64,000 nucleotides of DNA from UBA6168 sp041752395 (GTDB taxonomy: Bacteria; Bacteroidota; Bacteroidia; Chitinophagales; Saprospiraceae): positions 1 through 64,000 of the forward strand of contig JBGSWN010000040.1 in assembly GCA_041752395.1 (NCBI GenBank), in the 5' to 3' direction. The notes under the pieces were generated by a model, which did not search any database, had not been told where the DNA came from, and saw nothing but the letters and a program-made list of their open reading frames with translations. A program made the position numbers and the translations under genes. Shown piece after piece: positions 7,362-14,475 of this stretch. Positions within the stretch are counted from its first letter, which is position 1. Each line of letters starts with the position of its first letter.

Positions 7362-8522
7362 ATGGAACAAACCATGCGCTGGTATGGCCCTGAAGATCCA
7401 GTCACGCTCTGGCACATCCGCCAAGCAGGCTGTACGGGCGTTGTCACGGCGTTGCACCACATTCCCTACGGTGATATTTGGCCAGTGGCCGAAATCCAAA
7501 AGCGCAAGAAACAGATTGAAGCTGTCGGTATGACCTGGACGGTGGTGGAGAGCCTGCCCGTCCATGAAGACATCAAAAAGCAATCTGGCGACTGGAAACT
7601 ATACCTTGAAAGCTATAAAACCAGCCTGCGGAACCTTGCCGAATGTGGTCTAAAAGTCATCACTTACAATTTTATGCCCATCCTCGACTGGTTGCGCACC
7701 GATACCGCACACCCGATGCTGGACGGCAGCCGTACGCTGCGTTTCGATAGGCTGGCGTTCGTGGCATTTGACTTGTTCTTGCTCAAGCGGCCAGGTGCGG
7801 ACAAGGATTATTCCAAAGAAGAAACTGCGAAAGCGAAAACGCAATTCGATGGAATGACCAATGAATACAAGCGTATTCTTTACGAAAACATGCTGCTCGG
7901 ATTACCGGGAGACGATGAAGCGTTCACCGCCGCAGAGGTACTGGAGGCATTGGACGGCTACGCAAAAATTGGCCCAAAGGAATTGAAAAAACACCTCTTC
8001 GACTTCCTGAAAGCCATCATCCCAGTGGCAGAGGAAGTAGGCTTGAAAATGGCGATTCATCCAGACGACCCGCCTTTTCCAGTGCTGGGTCTGCCTCGTA
8101 TTGTCAGCACAGAGGAGGACGTTGAAGCGCTGCTTGCTGCGGCGCCATCGCTCGCCAATGGCCTTTGTTTTTGCACAGGCAGCTTTGGCTCCCGTTTGGA
8201 CAACGACATCCCAAAAATGCTCAAGCGCTTCGGCGAACAGGTGCATTTTCTGCACCTGCGCAATACCAAAATGGAACTGGACGGCAGTTTTTACGAAGCA
8301 AACCACCTCAGTGGTGACACCGACATGCCAGCCGTCGTCCGTGAGATTTTGGCCATCATGCAGCGCCGCCAAATCAGCATCCCCATGCGGCCCGACCACG
8401 GCCACCAGCTCCTCGACGACCTCGACAAGAAAACCTATCCCGGCTACTCTGCCATTGGGCGCTTGCGGGGACTTGCGGAGCTTCGAGGCTTGGAGAAAGG
8501 TCTTGCTTACGCAATGGGGTAG
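7362..8522 (+). CDS. uxuA: Mannonate dehydratase
   Basis: Converts D-mannonate to 2-keto-3-deoxygluconate in the glucuronate branch of hexuronate breakdown. The 386-residue product follows the E. coli UxuA pattern throughout: MEQTMRWYGPEDPV at the start, VVTALHHIPYGDIWP, HPDDPPFPVLGLPRIVST, CTGSFG, HLRNTK and MRPDHGHQLLDDL, which include the expected metal and substrate ligands (His, Cys, His, Asp). I use the second ATG (7362) since MEQT matches the known N-terminus; an ATG three codons upstream (7353) also exists. First gene of a uxuA-xylB-(defence)-xylA run. The reductase making mannonate (UxuB) is not in the window. Confidence 0.95.
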   Translation: MEQTMRWYGPEDPVTLWHIRQAGCTGVVTALHHIPYGDIWPVAEIQKRKKQIEAVGMTWTVVESLPVHEDIKKQSGDWKLYLESYKTSLRNLAECGLKVITYNFMPILDWLRTDTAHPMLDGSRTLRFDRLAFVAFDLFLLKRPGADKDYSKEETAKAKTQFDGMTNEYKRILYENMLLGLPGDDEAFTAAEVLEALDGYAKIGPKELKKHLFDFLKAIIPVAEEVGLKMAIHPDDPPFPVLGLPRIVSTEEDVEALLAAAPSLANGLCFCTGSFGSRLDNDIPKMLKRFGEQVHFLHLRNTKMELDGSFYEANHLSGDTDMPAVVREILAIMQRRQISIPMRPDHGHQLLDDLDKKTYPGYSAIGRLRGLAELRGLEKGLAYAMG

Positions 8523-8579
8523 CCTTAGATGTGACGGGGTGTCGAGCCCAATCACCAACACTAATTACCAGTCACCACC

Positions 8580-10145
8580 ATGTATCTAATCGGCTACGAC
8601 ATAGGCAGTTCCTCCATCAAAGCGGCGCTCGTGGAGACGGAAACAGGGGCGACTTTGGCAGTTGCACAGTCCCCGGCCACGGAAATGAGCATGGCCGCCC
8701 ACCAACCCGGCTGGGCCGAGCAAGACCCCGATGAATGGTGGCTGCATGTTTGCGCAGCGACCAAGCAGCTTTTGGAAAATACGCTCATTGCGCCAGTAGA
8801 AATAAAGGGCATTGGCATCAGCTACCAGATGCACGGCCTCGTGGTGGTCGGCAGCGACCTGAAGCCGCTGCGCCCGTCCATCATCTGGTGCGACAGCCGT
8901 GCGGTGCCCTTCGGGAACAGGGCTTTCGATGAAATGGGCCACGAGCATTGTCTGTCACACTTGCTCAATTCCCCTGGAAATTTTACCGCCGCAAAGCTCG
9001 CTTGGGTAAAAGAAAACGAACCAGAGATTTTCGCTAAAATCCGCTATTTCATGCTTCCCGGCGACTACATCGCTCTTCGCCTGACCGGGGAGGCCATGAC
9101 CACGCCCAGCGGCCTAAGCGAAGTTATTCTCTGGAATTTTGAGAAAAACAGCGTCGCCGATTCCGTGCTAGATTACTTTGGTTTTGATAAAAAATTGGTG
9201 CCGCACGTCACCCCGACTTTTTCGTTGCAGGGCAAGTTGACGCCCTTAGCCGCCGCTGCCACGGGCCTTGCCGAAGGCATCCCAGTCGCCTACAGAGCAG
9301 GTGACCAACCGAACAATGCGTTGAGCCTCAACGTGTTGCAACCCGGCGAAGTAGCTGCCACGGGCGGCACCTCAGGCGTCGTTTATGGCATCGTTGACCG
9401 ACCAGCCTTCGATTTGCAGTCGAGGGTGAATGGTTTTGCCCACGTCAATCATTTAAGTTCGCCAGTTGGCAGTCTAGTCCAACAGCCCGAAAGTTCCTTA
9501 GTCAGTGCCGAGTTAGCAGCCCCTGAATCCCAACTGCCGACTCGTATTGGTATCCTACTCTGCATCAACGGCGCTGGCTCCCTCTACCGCTGGCTGCGCC
9601 AAACGGTGGGGCAGGGCAGCATCAGCTACCCGGACATGGAGCGGCTGGCCGATGCTGTTCCGATTGGAGCTGACGGTCTGCGGATTTTGCCCTTCGGGAA
9701 CGGGGCGGAACGGATGCTCAACAACCTCGACCCCGGCGCACAGGTGAACGGTCTGCAACTGAACCGCCACACGGCGGCGCACCTGTACAGGGCGGGACTG
9801 GAGGGCATCGCCTTTTCGTTCGTTTACGGCGTTCAGATTTTGAAGGAAATGGGCCTCGAAATCAGTGTAATGCGGGTCGGCAACGACAACCTTTTCCAGT
9901 CTGCCGTTTTTTCCAAAACCATCGCTACCTTGCTCGGCTGCTCGATTGATGTGGTGCAAACAACTGGGGCTGTCGGTGCTGCAAAGGCGGCCGGCGTGGC
10001 CACGGGCATTTACCCCGACATCGAAACGGCGATGGCCAGCGTGACGGTGACAGGAAGGTATGAGCCGGAAGTCGGTAGGGTAGGGGAGTACCGGGCGGCG
10101 TATGAGGTTTGGGAGAAAGACTTGAGCCGTCTGCTGGATAACTGA
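8580..10145 (+). CDS. xylB: Xylulokinase
   Basis: FGGY-family kinase phosphorylating D-xylulose to xylulose-5-phosphate. N-terminal ATPase motif GYDIGSSSIKAALVE (residues 4-18), then SYQMHGLV and WCDSRA, which are xylulokinase signatures, YRAGDQPNNALSLNVLQPGE and GTSGVVYG, and the C-terminal ATP-binding half with GNDNLFQSAVFSKTIATLLG. Length is 521 residues, about 25-30 more than most relatives, explained by an in-frame insertion at residues ~292-319. It lies 57 bp after uxuA; xylA follows only after two defence genes. Confidence 0.92.
   Translation: MYLIGYDIGSSSIKAALVETETGATLAVAQSPATEMSMAAHQPGWAEQDPDEWWLHVCAATKQLLENTLIAPVEIKGIGISYQMHGLVVVGSDLKPLRPSIIWCDSRAVPFGNRAFDEMGHEHCLSHLLNSPGNFTAAKLAWVKENEPEIFAKIRYFMLPGDYIALRLTGEAMTTPSGLSEVILWNFEKNSVADSVLDYFGFDKKLVPHVTPTFSLQGKLTPLAAAATGLAEGIPVAYRAGDQPNNALSLNVLQPGEVAATGGTSGVVYGIVDRPAFDLQSRVNGFAHVNHLSSPVGSLVQQPESSLVSAELAAPESQLPTRIGILLCINGAGSLYRWLRQTVGQGSISYPDMERLADAVPIGADGLRILPFGNGAERMLNNLDPGAQVNGLQLNRHTAAHLYRAGLEGIAFSFVYGVQILKEMGLEISVMRVGNDNLFQSAVFSKTIATLLGCSIDVVQTTGAVGAAKAAGVATGIYPDIETAMASVTVTGRYEPEVGRVGEYRAAYEVWEKDLSRLLDN
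9453..9540 (+). repeat. In-frame palindromic insertion inside xylB
   Basis: About 84 bp (28 codons, starting with LSSPVGSLVQQPESS) interrupts an otherwise conserved stretch that normally runs from FAHVNH straight into R-[IL]-G-[IV]-LLCINGAG. The insert is bordered by imperfect inverted repeats TCGCCAGTTGG (9459-9469) and CCAACTGCCGA (9530-9540; 10 of 11 positions complementary). This looks like a REP/RPE-like element that entered the gene without breaking the frame. Confidence 0.5.
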
Positions 10146-10200
10146 TTGCCAGTCAGAAAAATATGCGAACTTTAGCGCTTGAACCAGACAATATTTTACC

Positions 10201-11337
10201 ATGAAAAAAGAAAGCAAATCACTGCTGCCCATCAGCTTGAAGTCCATCGAAATCGAGAACTTCGCTGGCATCAAGCACACCAGCTTGAAAGACCTGCCCG
10301 GCGATGCGCAGTGGATTTTCTTGACGGGGGAGAATGGGTTTGGGAAGACGTCGGTGTTGCGGGGGATAGCAAAAGCAATTTATAACGATGGCATAATCCT
10401 ATCGGAGCAAACTTCTGGTGATTATAAATTAACTGCAACTGTTGGGTCAGATTCGCCTATTAAGATAATATCGCACGGCACAGGAGGCCCATCCTTGCCA
10501 AAAATCGCAGCCTATGGAGCATCGCGCCTTGAAATAGCACACGATACCTCTTCAAATGAAGCAGCAGACAAAAGCGGAAATTTATACAGCCTATTTCGTT
10601 CTGATGGTGTACTGTTGAGCATTGAGGCAGAAATGAGAGTCTGGGAAAAGCGATCTTCGGCTTACTTTAACAGACTTCGAAACACCCTACTCAGGGTTCT
10701 CAAAAAAAACATAGGCGATATAAAAATTGATGAGGATGATGAAGCAAAGGTGAAATATGTTGAACTTGATTTTGAAGGAGGTAAATTACCACCCGTCACA
10801 TTTAATCAGCTTGCCTCTGGTTACCGTAGCATTGTAGCGATGGTTGGAGATTTGCTCATTCGCTTTTACAAAATGTACCCAAAAAGTGCAGAACCGGAGG
10901 AATTTACAGGCATTGTGCTCATTGACGAGCTCGACGTGCATTTGCACCCCAAGATGCAGCGGCGCATACCGGGTATCCTGTCGGGCGTTTTTCCAAAAAT
11001 ACAGTTCATCGCTTCCATCCACAGTCCGATACCGATACTAGGTGCACCGGAGAATGCCGTGTTTTTGAAAGTGCTAAGGACAAAGGAGGAGGGCATCACC
11101 CTGCATAATCTGGACACTGTGCAGGTGCGCAGCCTGACGCCTGACACCTTGCTTTCCTCCCCCATCTTTGATTTTGATGAAATCATTGGTGACCACCACG
11201 ACAAGGGCAAGGAGAAATTGGTCACGGAGGCGAGCTACGACGAAGCCATGTTCTCCCAAATGTTGGAAGCAAAAATCAGGGAAAAGGCCGTTGCTGCCAA
11301 CATTGACACCAGCTTCTTAAAGGCAAAGAACCGTTGA
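10201..11337 (+). CDS. Septu-like AAA ATPase (PtuA-like)
   Basis: A 378-residue RecF/SMC-type ATPase: LKSIEIENFAGIKH at the start, Walker A GENGFGKTS at about residues 43-51, an ABC-like ASGYRS signature in the middle, Walker B IVLIDELDVHLHP, and FIASIHSPIPI (the switch His/Ser block) near the C-terminus. The next gene starts 1 bp after its stop and encodes an HNH nuclease, which is the PtuA-PtuB arrangement of Septu anti-phage systems. The middle part (about 10370-10870) is visibly richer in A/T than the flanking xyl genes, suggesting acquisition. Other OLD/RecF-like defence ATPases paired with HNH proteins are possible. Confidence 0.72.
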   Translation: MKKESKSLLPISLKSIEIENFAGIKHTSLKDLPGDAQWIFLTGENGFGKTSVLRGIAKAIYNDGIILSEQTSGDYKLTATVGSDSPIKIISHGTGGPSLPKIAAYGASRLEIAHDTSSNEAADKSGNLYSLFRSDGVLLSIEAEMRVWEKRSSAYFNRLRNTLLRVLKKNIGDIKIDEDDEAKVKYVELDFEGGKLPPVTFNQLASGYRSIVAMVGDLLIRFYKMYPKSAEPEEFTGIVLIDELDVHLHPKMQRRIPGILSGVFPKIQFIASIHSPIPILGAPENAVFLKVLRTKEEGITLHNLDTVQVRSLTPDTLLSSPIFDFDEIIGDHHDKGKEKLVTEASYDEAMFSQMLEAKIREKAVAANIDTSFLKAKNR

Positions 11338-11338
11338 G

Positions 11339-12211
11339 ATGAAAAAGGTGGACAAAGACTTTGACAACCCTCCCGCCATTTTGCTCAACAGAAACCGTCG
11401 GGATAAAATCAGTTTGGCCTTGGCCAACCAGAATGCCCACCATTTGAGTTCTACCGACTATGGCCCAAAAGCAGTAAAAGAAAAACTGGAAGGAATCTAC
11501 CATTTCAAATGTGCCTATTGCGAATCCACCGTGAAGCAGGTCGCATCCTTGCAGGTAGAGCATTACCGGCCCAAAAATGCAGTGGCCGATGGTGGCCTCC
11601 ATGTTGGCTATTATTGGTTGGCCTTGGAATGGAGCAACCTCGTATTGGGCTGCCCGGCCTGCAACGGACAGGGTGCCAAGGGCAACAAGTTTCCGGTTTT
11701 GGGAGCTAGGGTCTTCTCTCAAAACCCTTTTTCAAGCGGCAACTTTTCAAGAGCAATACTTTACGCAAACATATCGCCCCTGTTGGATGAGCAGCCAATG
11801 TTGCTGCATCCAGAAATAGACAACCCTAAGCTGCACTTGAAATTCACGGAATTTGGGATTATCGAAGGGCTAACAGACAGGGGTATTTCGTCCATAGAAA
11901 TCTGTGACCTCAATAGGGATGCACTTTACAAAGAACGGCAAAAAATGCTCAATGATTTTTTGGTACAATGTGAAATCGTTTTTGTAGCCAAGGAAAAGTG
12001 GAAATTACCCGAAGAAATCGTTGATGATTTTCTTTTGGAAGAACTAAAATTGCTGAAAGGCAAAAGAGATAATCCAGATAATCCTTACACCAGCTTTATT
12101 GAGTATGCAATTCAAAACCCGGAAAGCTGTATTCTAATAAGGATAACAAACCCTGAAAATCAAACTGACTTTAGTCGTGCCTTCGAACAATTTCAGCAAA
12201 TAGAACTATAA
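11339..12211 (+). CDS. HNH endonuclease (PtuB-like, TIGR02646 type)
   Basis: A 290-residue nuclease partner of the upstream ATPase. It has a zinc-binding HNH fold: FKCAYCES (residues ~57-64), LQVEHYRPKNAV with the catalytic His, YYWLALEWSNLVLGC, and CPACNGQGAKGNKF, matching the family of HNH proteins found in Septu and in retron-linked ATPase/HNH modules. The ATG overlaps the ptuA-like stop region (1-bp gap), implying translational coupling and complex formation. No reverse transcriptase or ncRNA is seen nearby, so a retron is not supported. The gene's second half is A/T-rich. Confidence 0.75.
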   Translation: MKKVDKDFDNPPAILLNRNRRDKISLALANQNAHHLSSTDYGPKAVKEKLEGIYHFKCAYCESTVKQVASLQVEHYRPKNAVADGGLHVGYYWLALEWSNLVLGCPACNGQGAKGNKFPVLGARVFSQNPFSSGNFSRAILYANISPLLDEQPMLLHPEIDNPKLHLKFTEFGIIEGLTDRGISSIEICDLNRDALYKERQKMLNDFLVQCEIVFVAKEKWKLPEEIVDDFLLEELKLLKGKRDNPDNPYTSFIEYAIQNPESCILIRITNPENQTDFSRAFEQFQQIEL

Positions 12212-12238
12212 ATTTAATAAACTGACAATCAACTATTT

Positions 12239-13600
12239 ATGGCAAATAAAAAAACAAACAAAACCACAACCCCTACCATCACCCTCGGTAAAAAAGAATA
12301 CTTCAAAGGCATCGGCCAGATACAATTTGAAGGGCCGGAGAGTGACAACCCGTTGGCTTTCCGCTTCTACGAGGAGGGTAGGGTAGTGCGCGGCAAAACG
12401 ATGAAGGAGCATTTTCGCTTCGCAATGGCTTGGTGGCACACCCTCTGTGGCACGGGCGGCGATCCCTTCGGCCCTGGCACCAAGGAGTTCCCGTGGATGA
12501 TAGCGAAAGACCCAATGGACCAGGCGAAGGACAAGATGGATGCTGGCTTCGAGTTCATCACCAAGATGGGCATCCCGTTCTATTGCTTCCACGACTACGA
12601 CCTCGTTGCCGAAGGCAAAACACTGAAAGAAAGCGGCAAGCGCCTCGAAAAAATCACGGACTATGCCGCCGAAAAACAAGCGGCAAGCGCCGTTCAGTTG
12701 CTTTGGGGCACCGCAAACCTTTTCAGCCACCCCCGCTACATGAACGGTGCGGCCACGAACCCCGACTTCGAAGTGGTGGCCTACGCAGGGGCGCAGGTGA
12801 AAAACGCCCTTGACGCCACCATCAAACTGGGCGGCGCTGGCTATGTCTTCTGGGGCGGGCGTGAGGGCTACATGTCGCTGCTGAACACGGACATGAAGCG
12901 CGAACTCGACCACCTCGCCCGATTCCTGCACATGGCAAGGGACTATGGCCGCAAGAACGGCTTCACCGGCACGTTTTTCATCGAACCAAAGCCGATGGAG
13001 CCGAGCAAGCACCAGTACGACTTCGATGCGGCGACCTGCCTCAATTTCCTGCGGGAATACGACCTGATGGCCGATTTCAAGCTGAACATTGAGGTGAACC
13101 ACGCCACGCTTGCGCAGCATACGATGCAGCACGAGATGCAGGTGTCGGCGAATGCGGGGATGTTGGGCAGCATGGATGCCAACCGCGGCGACTACCAGAA
13201 CGGCTGGGACACCGACCAATTCCCGAATAACGTGGTGGAGCTGACGGAGGCCATGCTAGTGCTGCTGGAGTCAGGTGGTTTGCAGGGCGGCGGCATCAAT
13301 TTCGATGCAAAAACCCGGCGGAACTCGACTGATTTGGCGGATATTTTCTACGCCCATATCGGCGGGATGGATACGTTTGCTAGGGCACTTTTGGCGGCGG
13401 ATGCCGTACTGGAGCGGTCGGATTACAGCAAGCTGCGGGAGGAGCGCTACGCCTCTTTTGACAAAGGAAAAGGCAAGGACTTCGAGAAGGGAAAACTGAG
13501 CCTGAAGGACTTGGCAAAGATTGCCAACGAAGTGGGCGAGCCGAAGCAGCGGAGCGGCAAGCAGGAGCTGTTCGAGAACATTATCAACCGTTTTGCGTGA
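12239..13600 (+). CDS. xylA: Xylose isomerase (class II)
   Basis: Interconverts D-xylose and D-xylulose. The 453-residue protein has the class II N-terminal extension (KKEYFKGIGQIQFEGPES), then MAWWHTLCGTGGDPFGPGT, YVFWGGREGY, FIEPKPMEPSKHQYDFD, NIEVNHATLAQHTMQHEM and GSMDANRGDYQNGWDTDQFP, covering the catalytic His and the two metal sites (Glu, Asp, His). It begins 27 bp after the HNH gene and feeds XylB. The separation from xylB by the defence pair suggests that an original xylB-xylA neighbourhood was opened by insertion. Confidence 0.96.
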   Translation: MANKKTNKTTTPTITLGKKEYFKGIGQIQFEGPESDNPLAFRFYEEGRVVRGKTMKEHFRFAMAWWHTLCGTGGDPFGPGTKEFPWMIAKDPMDQAKDKMDAGFEFITKMGIPFYCFHDYDLVAEGKTLKESGKRLEKITDYAAEKQAASAVQLLWGTANLFSHPRYMNGAATNPDFEVVAYAGAQVKNALDATIKLGGAGYVFWGGREGYMSLLNTDMKRELDHLARFLHMARDYGRKNGFTGTFFIEPKPMEPSKHQYDFDAATCLNFLREYDLMADFKLNIEVNHATLAQHTMQHEMQVSANAGMLGSMDANRGDYQNGWDTDQFPNNVVELTEAMLVLLESGGLQGGGINFDAKTRRNSTDLADIFYAHIGGMDTFARALLAADAVLERSDYSKLREERYASFDKGKGKDFEKGKLSLKDLAKIANEVGEPKQRSGKQELFENIINRFA

Positions 13601-13664
13601 TTATGCCGTCGAACAACAGTTCAGCGTTTTATTCAAAAAATTGATTATCAAACATTTATAAAAA

Positions 13665-14390
13665 ATGAAAAACGTATTCCTTCCAATCATCGCCTTGATG
13701 TTTCTACTGACGAGCTGCAACAACGGCCCAAACGGCAGCGCTGCCGACCCAGCCAAATTTCCCGATAATCTCGGTGGCTACTGGGTGAACGACACTTGGT
13801 GGCAGGAGCTGAAAAACACAAAATCACCGATGAAAGCTTCGGAAAAAGCGGGCGATGTAGCAGCAGCCATTTTTCATCAGGACAGCACCAAATGGCTCGT
13901 GGATTTGAGTTACAACTGGCACGAAGGGCAGCAGCTGACGGTTCGCTCAAAGGATGGCGCACTGCAAGTTTACGACCCCTTGAATGCTACCGTGCATCAA
14001 TCCAAGCTAGTGCCCAAGCCTGATGGGTCAATGCTCTTTGACGCCACTCCAATGGTGCGCCTCGGGGATGCCTACACGGGTTTCAACGTCATCGCTTCAA
14101 CGCTGGTAGGCGGGCAGTACGACCTTGGCGGCAAGGCTGTAGTGTTCAATCCGAAAGGAACAGTGGTTGGATTAGAAGACTATTACCGCTATGAGATTCT
14201 GCTCGACTATGTGGCAGAAGATGTCCATGCCGACCAAATCATGCTCTCAAAAGAGGGTCGCACCCCTGAGTTTTATACCTTCAAATTCGAAGGCAACCAC
14301 TTGCAGCTTTATGAAATTGACGACGTGGGCAGCAAGGACGAGTTCAAGTACGAGGTCGGGAAACTGAAGTACGATTTGGTGAAAAAATAG
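13665..14390 (+). CDS. Lipoprotein of unknown function
   Basis: A 241-residue exported lipoprotein: MKNVFLPIIALMFLLTSC is a signal peptide with a lipobox (LLTSC, Cys at residue 18), followed by a low-complexity Asn/Gly linker. The rest is a probable beta-rich soluble domain without a motif I recognise. It follows xylA by 64 bp and may share its transcript; a hairpin lies just downstream. Confidence 0.7.
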   Translation: MKNVFLPIIALMFLLTSCNNGPNGSAADPAKFPDNLGGYWVNDTWWQELKNTKSPMKASEKAGDVAAAIFHQDSTKWLVDLSYNWHEGQQLTVRSKDGALQVYDPLNATVHQSKLVPKPDGSMLFDATPMVRLGDAYTGFNVIASTLVGGQYDLGGKAVVFNPKGTVVGLEDYYRYEILLDYVAEDVHADQIMLSKEGRTPEFYTFKFEGNHLQLYEIDDVGSKDEFKYEVGKLKYDLVKK

Positions 14391-14411
14391 GCATCAATCA
14401 TTCTACGATGA

Positions 14412-14445
14412 AACAAAGTGCGGCTAGAAAATGCCGCGCTTTGTT
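14412..14445. terminator. Hairpin between convergent genes
   Basis: AACAAAGTGCGGC (14412-14424) pairs with GCCGCGCTTTGTT (14433-14445) with one T/G wobble and an 8-nt loop. It sits between the lipoprotein gene and the convergent TonB receptor gene and probably ends both transcripts, though the U-tracts are weak. Confidence 0.6.
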
Positions 14446-14475
14446 GGCGTCGAAGTAGCGTATTGGTAAATATCT

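Noticed and set aside
10201..11337. AriA of a PARIS system
   Set aside because: The partner gene is an HNH nuclease and not a TOPRIM-type protein, so Septu is the better comparison.
10201..12211. Retron carrying an ATPase/HNH effector
   Set aside because: No reverse transcriptase gene or msr/msd-like inverted repeats within or next to the pair.
12233..13219. 328-codon frame opposite xylA
   Set aside because: Antisense shadow of xylose isomerase.
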